64,000 bases of DNA, taken from Candidatus Latescibacterota bacterium (GTDB lineage Bacteria > Latescibacterota > UBA2968 > UBA8231). A model generated the notes under the pieces. The model did no database searches and had not been told where the DNA came from. It saw only the letters and a list, made by a program, of their open reading frames with translations. Positions 8,911 through 17,077 of this stretch are shown here, in pieces. Every line of letters starts with the position of its first letter. Within the stretch, counting starts at the first letter, position 1. The DNA lies in assembly GCA_022827835.1 (NCBI GenBank), contig JAJEIO010000049.1:62001-126000 (forward strand), written 5' to 3'. Position numbers and translations under genes: made by a program.

Positions 8911-9744
8911 CTATTCATCCTGCGCCGCCTGCGTAATCGCCGCGATTTTGTCGGCAAAGCGCACTTGGCTGTCGTCTTGGGGTGCGTAGCCGATTACGCG
9001 CCGAGCGTTGGCCAAGCTCCAGAAGTTGTGCGCGTTGCCGCTGATGCCGTAGAAGATCTGGAAGGGCACGCCGTTAGGGTCGCGGATGTCCTCGGTCTCA
9101 ATGCTCTTGATTACCAGTTGCACTTGGTCGCGCACGCTGAGATAGGCTCCCAAGCCTCGGTGCATTTGCTGTAGATCGTTGCCGCAGTTGTCGATGTCGG
9201 TCTCGCGGGGGCCGCCGATGCGCAACTGCACATTTTCTAGGACTGGTCCTTCCTTACCGCAGGCGAACATAAAGCCCAGCAGCTCATACGATGCCTTGGC
9301 CCAGCCGTAGAAATTGTCCGATAGCGGCAGCATATCGGGCGTGACGAAGTCCATGTGTCCCGACCAGATCAAATTTTCGTAGTAGTCGGCTGCGTGATTG
9401 GAGCTGACGATTACGGCTCGCCGCACGCCCTCGTCTTGGCAGACTCGGTACACATTGTGGGCCATGGTGATATTGTCGGCCTCGTTCCAGAAACGCTGTT
9501 CGCCCTGCCCGGTTCGGACAAAGCCGCAGTGGACTACCGCGTCGGCACCTCGGAAGTATTCTCGGTAGGCATCGCGGTCTTTCTCCACGAGATCGGCGAT
9601 GTGGATTCCTGCGACCTCTTCGCCTTGGCGGTTGGTTGTTTTTACGTCCAGTAGAACGGTTTCATAGCGTTCCTTTAGGGCCGGTAACATGCGACCGGCG
9701 ACGTATCCAGAGGCACCGGTGACGACGATTTTGCGTTTAGACAT
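8911..9744 (-). CDS. NAD(P)-dependent epimerase/uronate-dehydrogenase-like SDR
   Basis: 277 residues. The nucleotide motif is TGASGYVAGRML (residues 9-20), then HIADL, VHCGF, VIVSSNHAADYY and the catalytic YGWAK (Tyr-x3-Lys). The SSNH segment followed by YGxxK resembles uronate dehydrogenases, which oxidise glucuronate or galacturonate to aldarolactones; that would fit a downstream hydrolase and an enolase-superfamily dehydratase, but the assignment is by resemblance only. Third gene of the operon; 67 bases separate it from the upstream PhyH-like gene. Confidence 0.88.
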   Translation of the reverse strand: MSKRKIVVTGASGYVAGRMLPALKERYETVLLDVKTTNRQGEEVAGIHIADLVEKDRDAYREYFRGADAVVHCGFVRTGQGEQRFWNEADNITMAHNVYRVCQDEGVRRAVIVSSNHAADYYENLIWSGHMDFVTPDMLPLSDNFYGWAKASYELLGFMFACGKEGPVLENVQLRIGGPRETDIDNCGNDLQQMHRGLGAYLSVRDQVQLVIKSIETEDIRDPNGVPFQIFYGISGNAHNFWSLANARRVIGYAPQDDSQVRFADKIAAITQAAQDE

Positions 9745-9811
9745 GAAGGCTTCCTAGCTATGGGTTTAGGAAATTGAAAGCGGCGCGATTGTTTCGTCAA
9801 ATAAGACGCGG

Positions 9812-10621
9812 CTACACTTCCAACACGGGACGTTCCAGCCGTGCGTGATAGGGCGGCTCTAGAACTTTGCGCTGCTCGTCGGTCATTAGGGCGAGCATGT
9901 CTTCGGACCAGTTGTGGGGTACGTAGGCGAGGTTGCCCGGTGAGAAGCGGAAGAGGGCGGTGCGGCGGTCGTGGTCGGCGGTCCAAGGCAGGGTGCCGTG
10001 AGTGGTGGCCTCGGTGAATATGATGCAGTCGCCGGCGTTGCAGGTAATCGGCTTGATGAATTCGCGGTATGCCTCGCCGCGCCGGAGCGCCATCGGGCAG
10101 GGGTAGTTGCCCTTGTGGCTGCCGGGGATTAAGCACAAGCCTCCGTCGCCCTCGCGCACGTCCGTGAGCTGATAGGCGGCTACGGTCAGGCCGTTGTGCA
10201 TTTTGCCGTCTTTGAAAATGTAGTACTGGTGGCGGTCAAAGCCGGGGCCGGACGATCCGTGTAGGAGGTGGCCCTCGGCCCCTTTGCGCATGGTGATGAT
10301 GCCGAGATTGTGATCGAGGCGGAAGCCGGTCCCCAAAATCTCGTGCAGATAGGGCACGATCTTGGGGTTGACCAGCATGTCGCGGAAAGGGCGGCCATGC
10401 GGGTCGGGCCACGAGAGCGCGCCGCCGAGATCGCCGCGTCCGGTGACGCCTTCGAGCGCCTTGGAGCCAGCCGACAGCGACAGCTCGCCCGTGCGCTCGT
10501 GGATCTGGTCGGCATGGCGGTCAATGGCCTCGTTGGCCAGTGCGATGTCCTCGGCCGACAAGACGTTGGGCACGACGATGTAGCCGTTGAGGTCGAAAAA
10601 ATACTTTGCGTCTTCGTTCAT
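9812..10621 (-). CDS. Phytanoyl-CoA-dioxygenase (PhyH)-like protein with altered metal motif
   Basis: 269 residues. The start (YFFDLNGYIVVPNVLS) and the core (DGGLCLIPGSHKGNYPCP, then GDCIIFTEATTHGTLPW with the distal His208 and an Arg-rich strand) place it in the PhyH group of Fe(II)/2-oxoglutarate enzymes. Where the usual HxD facial-triad motif is expected, the sequence is LLHGSSG, His121-Gly-Ser, so the aspartate is missing. It may be an oxygenase with changed iron ligation, a non-oxygenase, or use another acidic residue such as Asp129. It abuts the enolase-superfamily gene with no gap and presumably acts on the same pathway. Confidence 0.85.
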   Translation of the reverse strand: MNEDAKYFFDLNGYIVVPNVLSAEDIALANEAIDRHADQIHERTGELSLSAGSKALEGVTGRGDLGGALSWPDPHGRPFRDMLVNPKIVPYLHEILGTGFRLDHNLGIITMRKGAEGHLLHGSSGPGFDRHQYYIFKDGKMHNGLTVAAYQLTDVREGDGGLCLIPGSHKGNYPCPMALRRGEAYREFIKPITCNAGDCIIFTEATTHGTLPWTADHDRRTALFRFSPGNLAYVPHNWSEDMLALMTDEQRKVLEPPYHARLERPVLEV

Positions 10622-11890
10622 CTAACGTTCCTCTTTCCATAAAGGGCCGTCGGCCGTAGCCTGCCACAGTTCCTCAAAGTGCTCGGGGTCTTTTTCTGCG
10701 TCCCAGAATTCAGTGGTGAGCGGGTTGGCGTACGAAGGAGGCCGCCCGGGGATGCCTTGGCGGTGTAGGCGGTCGTGGAAGCGGAGATTGTCAGTAGAGC
10801 CGCTCGGCTCGGGGTCGTGGCGCACATACGCGGTGAGGCCACCGGCGGAGCGGATGCGAATTAAGAAGCGGCCTCTATCGACTGGGGCCGCGCTGGCCAA
10901 TTTTTCCAATTGTGCGCGATCGAGTTCGATCCCTAGGCCCGGTCCTTGAGGTACGGCGACGCTGCCGTCGATTACAGGCATGGGGTCTTTGATCACGTCC
11001 TCTTGCCACAGGTGGCAGCAATTGACGTGGTCGATGGTGGCCATTTTGAATACCGCGACTTCGTGGGCCAAGAAGGCTTGGTTGATGGTGCCGCCGGTCT
11101 GTTGGTACATGAGGGGCATGTTGAGCCGCTCGGCAATGGCGGCTTGTTTGATGGCACTGCCGATGGGAGCGTGCCCGGCCATGGTTCCATCGACGTAGCG
11201 CTTGGTCATGGCTTCGGGCGGAACGTGGTGGCCGATGACTGGCAGCGGGCACTGCTCGCGCAACATGCGGTAGGCGTCTTCGTCCGTGCCTTGGACTACG
11301 TCTTCAAAGCGGCCGGCGACCCGGAATTTGACCAGCTCGGCGAGAATGGTGCGCATGGTGTAGTAGTTGCTGTTGGCGTTGAAGTCGTAGTGGACTTTGA
11401 AATAGGGCGGGGCTGCCTCCTGCATGGCCTCGGTTTGGGCGATGACGTCCTGCATTTCATCGACATGGTACTTGATCCAGTGATAGCCGCGAGCGGCAGC
11501 TTGGCGCACTTCTTCGGCCATGGAGTCTGGAGCTTGGGCCACGGTCCAGGCGGCGACTGGAATCCACGAGCGAACCTTGGGGCCGATTAGCTTCCACGCG
11601 GGAATGCCGAGGTGCTTGCCCATTAGGTCGTAGCAGGCCATGTTCATGGCGAGGTCCTGCTCGGCGTTGATCCAGTCAAAGGGCGAGGTGCCGATGTATC
11701 TTTCGCGCAGGGCGTCGCCGTCGGGCGCGTCGCCGATATTTTCGCCGAGGCCCTCTAGGCCGTTGTCTGTGTGGACGACGAGGATGGCGCGGCGTTGGAT
11801 GCGCGCGCCGTGGTAGCGGGCCAGAGCCAGGGCGTTGAAGTCGCAATACGGCGGGCAGATGGAGTGGACTTCGATGTCTGTGATGTGCAT
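10622..11890 (-). CDS. Mandelate racemase/muconate lactonizing (enolase superfamily) enzyme
   Basis: 422 residues from ATG 11890; the start at 11920 is also possible and neither has a clear ribosome site. The start HITDIEVHSI is typical of the N-terminal capping domain. Catalytic-barrel residues include KYH at 140-142, HYDFNAN with Asp169/Asn171, Glu196 in RFEDVV, and GHHVPPE near 220. Mg-dependent proton abstraction next to a carboxylate is expected, as in sugar-acid dehydratases or racemases. The third metal position appears as His rather than Glu, so the subgroup is unsure. First gene of the six-gene catabolic operon. Confidence 0.85.
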   Translation of the reverse strand: MHITDIEVHSICPPYCDFNALALARYHGARIQRRAILVVHTDNGLEGLGENIGDAPDGDALRERYIGTSPFDWINAEQDLAMNMACYDLMGKHLGIPAWKLIGPKVRSWIPVAAWTVAQAPDSMAEEVRQAAARGYHWIKYHVDEMQDVIAQTEAMQEAAPPYFKVHYDFNANSNYYTMRTILAELVKFRVAGRFEDVVQGTDEDAYRMLREQCPLPVIGHHVPPEAMTKRYVDGTMAGHAPIGSAIKQAAIAERLNMPLMYQQTGGTINQAFLAHEVAVFKMATIDHVNCCHLWQEDVIKDPMPVIDGSVAVPQGPGLGIELDRAQLEKLASAAPVDRGRFLIRIRSAGGLTAYVRHDPEPSGSTDNLRFHDRLHRQGIPGRPPSYANPLTTEFWDAEKDPEHFEELWQATADGPLWKEER

Positions 11891-11934
11891 GGGAAGGGCC
11901 GGGGAAAGGGTGGGGTGCATTCGCGAGTGGGTCT

Positions 11935-11940
11935 AGTATA
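11935..11940 (-). promoter_or_regulatory. -10-like element of the catabolic operon
   Basis: TATACT on the minus strand lies about 15 bases upstream of the longer start of the enolase-superfamily gene, in the 91-base gap to the divergent PhyH gene. A matching -35 box is not obvious, so this is tentative. Confidence 0.35.
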
Positions 11941-11981
11941 GCAGTACGCAATTGCTTGGGCAACCGAGAATGAGAGGGTTT

Positions 11982-12824
11982 ATGGACGCTGAGATAAAGG
12001 AAAAAGTGGATCAATTGCGCCGCGAGGGTTGGTGCGTGTTGGAGCGGATTATTCCAGAGGACGCCATAGACCGGGTGCGGACGCACGTGCAAGAAGCGCA
12101 CGAAAAGGCGCGGCAGGACTACGAGGCTATGGGCGGGCACATCGGGCGGCAGACCGGCCCCAATGGCGAGCCGGGCGTTTGCTTGATCGCGTATTTGCCG
12201 GAGTTTGCCCCGTACCTGGGCGACGAGCGTTTGTTGGGGGTGGCGCAGGCGGTTTTTGGCGGGCACGTGCGGATCGCGCAGACCGAGTTCAAGACGCAAG
12301 TGCCCAACCGCGAGGACTTGGACTGGCGCGGCTTTCACTCGGATTGGCCGCACGACCTGACCGACAGGGACCTCGCTGGCAGAGTGGCGCAGCCCTTCCC
12401 GAATGTGACTATGCAGCTATCGGTGTTGTGGATGCTGTCGCCGTTTGGCCCGGAGACGGGTGGGACGTGGGTGGTGCCACGCAGTCACCGCGACCCGCTC
12501 AACCCGAGGATGCACCAGACGCCCGAAAAGCTGGAAGAGCGGATAGATCAGTTCAAGCCGATTCGCGGGGAGATCCAGGTCGTCGGCCCGGAGGGTAGTG
12601 CGCTGGTGATGGACAGCCGGATATGGCATTCGACTGCGGCGAACCCCAGCCTAGAGCCGAGGGTGGCGATCATCACGCGCTATTGTCCGTGGTGGTTGAG
12701 CGTGGAATTTGGCGGGCGCAACAATGCGATTGTGCCGAGGGAGGCGTACGAGGCCCTGCCGGAGGCGGTCAAGCCGCTCTATCGGCATCGGGCCGAGGGA
12801 GAGGTGGATGCGTTTCGGGGGTGA
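11982..12824 (+). CDS. Phytanoyl-CoA dioxygenase (PhyH) family protein
   Basis: 280 residues from ATG 11982, which has GAGAGG just upstream; a TTG start at 11952 would add ten residues. The Fe(II)/2-oxoglutarate triad is intact: FHSDW gives His119 and Asp121, IWHSTA gives His216, and Arg227 in EPRVAI would bind 2-oxoglutarate. Between them GGTWVVPRSHRDP is the family's conserved strand. It should hydroxylate a small molecule; the substrate is unknown. It is divergent from the sugar-acid operon and stands alone, with 61 bases to the convergent DUF433 gene. Confidence 0.9.
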   Translation: MDAEIKEKVDQLRREGWCVLERIIPEDAIDRVRTHVQEAHEKARQDYEAMGGHIGRQTGPNGEPGVCLIAYLPEFAPYLGDERLLGVAQAVFGGHVRIAQTEFKTQVPNREDLDWRGFHSDWPHDLTDRDLAGRVAQPFPNVTMQLSVLWMLSPFGPETGGTWVVPRSHRDPLNPRMHQTPEKLEERIDQFKPIRGEIQVVGPEGSALVMDSRIWHSTAANPSLEPRVAIITRYCPWWLSVEFGGRNNAIVPREAYEALPEAVKPLYRHRAEGEVDAFRG

Positions 12825-12885
12825 GGGTTTGCGGAGAGATGTTCATGTCGGCGAGAAACTGTAATTCCGACAAGATTTTCGCTTA

Positions 12886-13131
12886 CTATATTGGCGTTAA
12901 TTGAATCTGATCAGAGACGACCCACGCCGCGTATCTCATGGACTGAAGAACGTCTTCTTCTTCGAGTTCTGGGTAAGCCTCCAAGACCTCTGGGATGGAC
13001 TTGCCCCCGGCTAGCATTTTAAGTATCACGCTTATGGTGATCCTCATGCCCCGAATAGTGGGTTGCCCCAAACAGACGTTGGGATTGATCGTTATGCGGT
13101 CAAGAGATTTAAATGGACGTCTCCTATCCAT
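12886..13131 (-). CDS. DUF433 protein (VapB-like antitoxin family)
   Basis: 81 residues. The core RITINPNVCLGQPTIRGMRI, then SVILKMLAGGKS and the pattern EVLEAYPELEEEDV, is the DUF433 winged-helix-like domain often found beside DUF5615 PIN-like toxins. No toxin gene is adjacent, so it is an orphan here. A strong GGGGAGGA site precedes the ATG. It lies 13 bases after the Rrf2 regulator and is probably the last gene of the SUF transcript. A second, longer DUF433 gene lies at 20978-21499. Confidence 0.85.
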   Translation of the reverse strand: MDRRRPFKSLDRITINPNVCLGQPTIRGMRITISVILKMLAGGKSIPEVLEAYPELEEEDVLQSMRYAAWVVSDQIQLTPI

Positions 13132-13144
13132 TGAAAATCCTCCC

Positions 13145-13603
13145 CTACGCCGATATATCGAGCAGGGCCTCTTCGTCGGCTAGAGCGTAGCCCTGTTCCA
13201 GCAGGTCGGCGAGGGTTGTGCGCGATAGAATTTGATCCACGGCCTGCTGCACTTGCCCCCACAGCGCGCGCACCGAACACGCGGTGAGCGAGTGCGTGCA
13301 GCAATCCGCGCTGCCGGCGAAGTGATCGCAGAAGCTGTCGTCGAAGAGGCGACCGCCTAGCGTGGCGAGCGCGTCGGCCACGGCGATTTGGTGGGGAGGC
13401 TTGGCGAGAGCGTAGCCGCCTTGCTGGCCGCGGGCGCTTGCCACAAAGCCGCCTTGCCGGAGAATGCGCAAGAGCTTGGCGACATTGTGATGGGTGATCC
13501 CCTCGGCTTGGCTGATTTCCGGGATGGTCAGGCTGCCGGGGGTCTGGCGGGCCAGTTGCAAGAGGCAGCGCAAGCCGTATTCTTCGCTTGAGCTGAGTTT
13601 CAT
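13145..13603 (-). CDS. Rrf2-family Fe-S-type transcriptional regulator of the SUF operon
   Basis: 152 residues. The N-terminal winged helix MKLSSSEEYGLRCLLQLA leads into the recognition helix region ITHHNVAKLLRILRQGGFV and the wing RGQQGGYALA. Cys92, Cys101, Cys102 and Cys109 form a cysteine cluster in the right place for an Fe-S cofactor, as in IscR or SufR. It would sense cluster supply and control sufB-T. It sits downstream of sufT in the same direction, separated by a hairpin-forming repeat at 13629-13689. Confidence 0.93.
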   Translation of the reverse strand: MKLSSSEEYGLRCLLQLARQTPGSLTIPEISQAEGITHHNVAKLLRILRQGGFVASARGQQGGYALAKPPHQIAVADALATLGGRLFDDSFCDHFAGSADCCTHSLTACSVRALWGQVQQAVDQILSRTTLADLLEQGYALADEEALLDISA

Positions 13604-13628
13604 AACAATCTCTCCACTGAGCAGAGAT

Positions 13629-13689
13629 CAGTGGCTAGTGGCCCCGGTAGGGAAAGGACTGGCTACCGGCCATTGACCACCAACCACTG
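13629..13689. repeat. Imperfect inverted repeat between sufT and the Rrf2 gene
   Basis: Left arm 13629-13650 (CAGTGGCTAGTGG, then CCGGTAG) and right arm 13663-13689 (its complement with extra bases, CTACCGGCC to CAACCACTG) can pair around a 12-base loop. It is too imperfect and lacks a T-run for a textbook terminator; it looks like a dispersed intergenic palindrome. Confidence 0.6.
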
Positions 13690-13694
13690 CTTCT

Positions 13695-14033
13695 CTACAT
13701 CATGCCTAGTTCGAGTTTGGCCCCTTCGGTCATCATGTCGATCGTCCACGGCGGATCCCACACGACCTCGACCAAGGCTGTGGCGATGCCCGGGACATGG
13801 GACTTGATTTTGTGCTCGATTTCCGGCGGCAGCGTGCCGGCGACCGGACAGGCGGGCGAGGTCAAGGTCATGGTCACATGGACGTCCTGCGAGTCGCTGA
13901 CCTCAATGTCGTAGATCAGGCCGAGGGCAAAGATATCGACCGGAATCTCGGGGTCGTAGCAGGTCTTGAGCACGGCTACGACTTTGGCCTCGGTAGAATC
14001 GGAGGGAAAGGTTTTTTCGTGCAACAGTTCCAT
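13695..14033 (-). CDS. sufT: SufT/MIP18-family (DUF59) Fe-S assembly protein
   Basis: 112 residues. The DUF59 fold shows as VVAVLKTCYDPEIPVDIFAL, then GLIYDIEV and the loop TLTSPACPVAGTLP with the conserved Cys. The end VWDPPWTIDMMTEGAKLELGM is the usual PPW segment. SufT helps to mature Fe-S proteins as an accessory or carrier factor. Its place after sufU in a SUF operon supports the name. An AAGGAG site precedes the ATG. Confidence 0.92.
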   Translation of the reverse strand: MELLHEKTFPSDSTEAKVVAVLKTCYDPEIPVDIFALGLIYDIEVSDSQDVHVTMTLTSPACPVAGTLPPEIEHKIKSHVPGIATALVEVVWDPPWTIDMMTEGAKLELGMM

Positions 14034-14061
14034 GGAGGACTCCTTTTTAGACGGCGCGGTT

Positions 14062-14514
14062 CTATTCAGTAGATACAGGAGACGGGGCTTGTTCTATGGC
14101 CGCTTTGGCGGCGTGCCAAGCGAGGGTTGCGCATTTGACGCGCATGGGGAACTCGCGCACTCCAGCGAAGACGGCCATCTTGCCCAAGGCTTGGTGATCG
14201 ACGGGCGCGTCTGGATCTGCGGTTACCATCTGTTGGAATTGCTCAAACAGCTCGACCGCCTCGTCGGGACGCTTGCCTTTGAGGGCGGCGGTCATCAGGG
14301 AAGCCGAGGCTTTGGAAATGGCGCAACCCGACCCGTCAAAGCTGATGTCGGCAATCCGCTCGTCGGCCACGTGGAGATAGATGTGCAGATGGTCGCCGCA
14401 TAGGGGATTGTAGCCCTCTTGCATGCGATTGGCCTCGGGCAGCTTGCCGAAGTTGCGCGGATTTTTGTTGTGATCGAGGATGATCTGCTGGTATAGCTCG
14501 CGAAGCTCAGTCAT
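14062..14514 (-). CDS. sufU: SufU-type Fe-S scaffold/sulfur-transfer protein
   Basis: 150 residues. The zinc or cluster ligands of the NifU/SufU fold are present: Cys39 with Asp41 in NPLCGDH, Cys64 in GSGCAIS and Cys128 in RVKCATLAW. The start ELYQQIILDHNKNPRNFG is typical. An insert between the second and third Cys (KGKRPDEAVELFEQF) matches SufU rather than IscU. It would accept persulfide from SufS. It lies between sufS and sufT. Confidence 0.95.
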   Translation of the reverse strand: MTELRELYQQIILDHNKNPRNFGKLPEANRMQEGYNPLCGDHLHIYLHVADERIADISFDGSGCAISKASASLMTAALKGKRPDEAVELFEQFQQMVTADPDAPVDHQALGKMAVFAGVREFPMRVKCATLAWHAAKAAIEQAPSPVSTE

Positions 14515-14558
14515 AGTCTAAGTGCCTCATTGATGTTGTATAAACTTCTACTCATTCC

Positions 14559-15788
14559 TCACCCTCCAAACACCTTCTTGACCTTGTGCAATGCCGCGAC
14601 TAGGGCGTCAATTTCCGCGCGCGTGTTGTAAAAAGCCATCGAAGCGCGCACCGTAGCTGGCACTTGGTAAAACTGCATGGTCGGCTGGGCGCAGTGGTGG
14701 CCAGCGCGTACGGCAATGCCCTCGGCGTCGAGGATGGTGCCGATGTCGTGCGGGTGGATGTCGCCGAGGGTGAAAGAGAGGACGGCCACGCGCTCGCGGG
14801 CCGTGCCGATCAGGCGCAGGCCCGGGATGTCGGCGAGGGCCGCGTCTGCGTACGCGAGTAAGTCGGACTCGTACGCGGCGATCTGTTCCTTTCCCACGGA
14901 GTTGACGTAATCAATGGCGGTCTCCAAACCCGTGACACCGGCGATGTGCGGCGTGCCAGCCTCAAAGCGCATCGGCGGGGGGGCGTACGTGATGCCGGCA
15001 AAGCTCACCTTCTCGATCATGGAGCCGCCGCCTTCGTAGGGCGGCATGGCGTGTAAAAGGGCCTGCTTGCCGTAGAGCACGCCGATGCCTGTGGGGCCGA
15101 AGAGTTTGTGCCCGGAAAAGGCGTAGAAGTCGCAGTCGAGGTCTTGCACATCCACCGGCAAATGGGGTACTCCTTGCGCTCCATCGACTACTACTACTGC
15201 GCCGTGCTGATGGGCCAAGGCGGCGATTTCCTTCACCGGCAGGATGGTGCCGAGGGCGTTGGAAGCGTGGGCGACGGCGACGATGCGGGTGCGCTCGGAC
15301 AGCAGGCGCTCGTACTCGTCGAAGAGGAATTCGCCCGTATCGCTGATGGGCACTACCCGCAAGCGCGCGCCCTTTTCCTCGCACAGCAGTTGCCAAGGCA
15401 CGATGTTAGAGTGGTGCTCTAGCTGCGAGACGATGATCTCGTCGTCGGGACCTAGCTGCGGCCGGCCGTAGCTGTGGGCGACGAGATTGAGCGCCTCGGT
15501 GGTGCCGCGCACGAAGACGACCTCGCTGCTCTCGCGGGCGTTGATGAACTGGCCGACCCGGCCGCGCGCGCGTTCGTAGGCAAAGGTCGCCTGCTGGCTG
15601 AGAAAGTGGACGCCGCGATGGATGTTGGCGTTTTCGCGGGCGTAGTAGCGCTGGAGCGCGTAGATGACCGTCAGCGGCTTTTGGGTGGTCGCGCCGTTGT
15701 CGAAATAGACGAGGTCCTTGCCGCGGATTTTCTCGCCGAGTACGGGGAAGTCGCGGCGGATTTTGGCGATGTCAAAGGAAGCGGTCAT
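14559..15788 (-). CDS. sufS: SufS cysteine desulfurase (class II)
   Basis: 409 residues. The PLP lysine is Lys228 in FSGHKLFGPTG, with VDGAQG and EHHSNIVPWQ upstream. The persulfide-forming Cys366 lies in RAGHHCAQP, the short-loop class II form. It removes sulfur from L-cysteine for cluster assembly and hands it to SufU. Its start overlaps the sufD stop by four bases. Confidence 0.97.
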   Translation of the reverse strand: MTASFDIAKIRRDFPVLGEKIRGKDLVYFDNGATTQKPLTVIYALQRYYARENANIHRGVHFLSQQATFAYERARGRVGQFINARESSEVVFVRGTTEALNLVAHSYGRPQLGPDDEIIVSQLEHHSNIVPWQLLCEEKGARLRVVPISDTGEFLFDEYERLLSERTRIVAVAHASNALGTILPVKEIAALAHQHGAVVVVDGAQGVPHLPVDVQDLDCDFYAFSGHKLFGPTGIGVLYGKQALLHAMPPYEGGGSMIEKVSFAGITYAPPPMRFEAGTPHIAGVTGLETAIDYVNSVGKEQIAAYESDLLAYADAALADIPGLRLIGTARERVAVLSFTLGDIHPHDIGTILDAEGIAVRAGHHCAQPTMQFYQVPATVRASMAFYNTRAEIDALVAALHKVKKVFGG

Positions 15789-17077
15789 GGGGCAACGGCG
15801 GCGGCGGCTTGGTCTAGCCGGTGATCGACTAGTCGGTCGAGTTGGTCTTTGAGGGCAGGGACGCGCACGCGGTCAAGGATTTCGCCGGCAAAGGCCCGCG
15901 TCAGCACCCGGACGGCCTCTTGGTGGCCGATGCCACGGGAGCGCAAGTAAAAGAGGGCGTCTTCGTCGAGTTGGCCGATGGTGGCTCCGTGCGAACACTT
16001 GACGTCGTCGGCATAGATTTCGAGCTGGGGCTTGGTGTTGATTTGCGCCGTCTCCGAGAGTAGGAGATTCTGATTGGCTTGGTAGGCGTCGGTTTTTTGC
16101 GCGGCTTGGTGGACGTGGATTTTGCCGCGGAAGACGCCGGTGGCTCGGCCGCCGAGGATGCCCTTGTAGAACTCGTGGCTCTGGCAATGCGGCTGGGCGT
16201 GTTCGATGAGCGTGTGGTTATCGACGTGTTGCGCCCCGTCTTCGATGTAGAGGCCGTTGAGAGTGGAGTCAACGCCTTCGCCTTCTAGCGCGGTGTGGAT
16301 GTGGTGGCGGGTCAGACTCCCTCCCAAGGTGATGGCAGTCGAGCGGAATTGGGCGGCGCGTTCTTCGCGGACGTGGGTCGCGGCGATGTGGAAGGCGGCG
16401 GCGGATTCGCGCTGGACTCGGTAGTGGTCGAGCACGGCGTTGGGGCCGACGAAGAATTCGCTGACGCTGTTAGTCAGGTACGGCTCTGAACCCAAGCCGA
16501 CGTAGCTTTCAACTATCGTCGCTTGGGTATTGGCTTCGGCGACCACGAGGACGCGCGGATGGGAGACGACGTTGGCCCGTTGGCCGGTGGAGACGAACAG
16601 CAAGTGGATGGGTTGATCGACGACGGCTCCCGGGGGTAGATAGACGACCGCACCGTCTTGTAGGAAGGCGGTGTTGAGCGCGGTAAATGCCTCGTCTTCG
16701 GTGGTGGCGGCTTGGCCTAGGGACTCCGAGACTAGGTCGCCGTTTGAGGCGAAGGCGTCGCCTAAGTGCTCGACGCGCACACCGGCGGACAGGCCGTTGA
16801 GATGAGAATGCGCGGGGACAAAGTGCCCATCGACAAAGACCAGCCCGTTGAGGCCGTAGCGGTAATTGTCGAGACCGTCAGGTGCGGACGAGGATGCGGC
16901 TAGCTTGAAGTCGATCCGAGTCAGCGGGGCGATGTTGGTAAAAGCCCACTCTTCGTCTTTGGTCGTGGGAAAGCCAGCGTCGGCGAAGTGTTCAATGGCT
17001 TTTTGGCGCAGCGACACCAACTCATCTGTGCCGACGAGGTCGTTAAAGCAGGACTGATAATGGGCGACGCCGTTCAT
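15785..17077 (-). CDS. sufD: SufD, Fe-S cluster assembly protein
   Basis: 430 residues. The C-terminal beta-helix signature is clear: KCSHGATIGQLDEDALFYLRSRG, preceded by LIEHAQPHCQSHEFYKGIL and the FRGKIHV strand. It forms the SufBC2D scaffold with SufB and SufC; the N-terminal helical region (LRQKAIEHFADAGFPTTKDEEW) is typical. The start overlaps sufC by four bases and the end overlaps sufS by four, so translation is probably coupled. Confidence 0.95.
   Translation of the reverse strand: MNGVAHYQSCFNDLVGTDELVSLRQKAIEHFADAGFPTTKDEEWAFTNIAPLTRIDFKLAASSSAPDGLDNYRYGLNGLVFVDGHFVPAHSHLNGLSAGVRVEHLGDAFASNGDLVSESLGQAATTEDEAFTALNTAFLQDGAVVYLPPGAVVDQPIHLLFVSTGQRANVVSHPRVLVVAEANTQATIVESYVGLGSEPYLTNSVSEFFVGPNAVLDHYRVQRESAAAFHIAATHVREERAAQFRSTAITLGGSLTRHHIHTALEGEGVDSTLNGLYIEDGAQHVDNHTLIEHAQPHCQSHEFYKGILGGRATGVFRGKIHVHQAAQKTDAYQANQNLLLSETAQINTKPQLEIYADDVKCSHGATIGQLDEDALFYLRSRGIGHQEAVRVLTRAFAGEILDRVRVPALKDQLDRLVDHRLDQAAAAVAP

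Noticed and set aside
10946..11590. 214-codon plus-strand frame opposite the enolase-superfamily gene
   Set aside because: Gly/Val/His-rich shadow frame with no domain.
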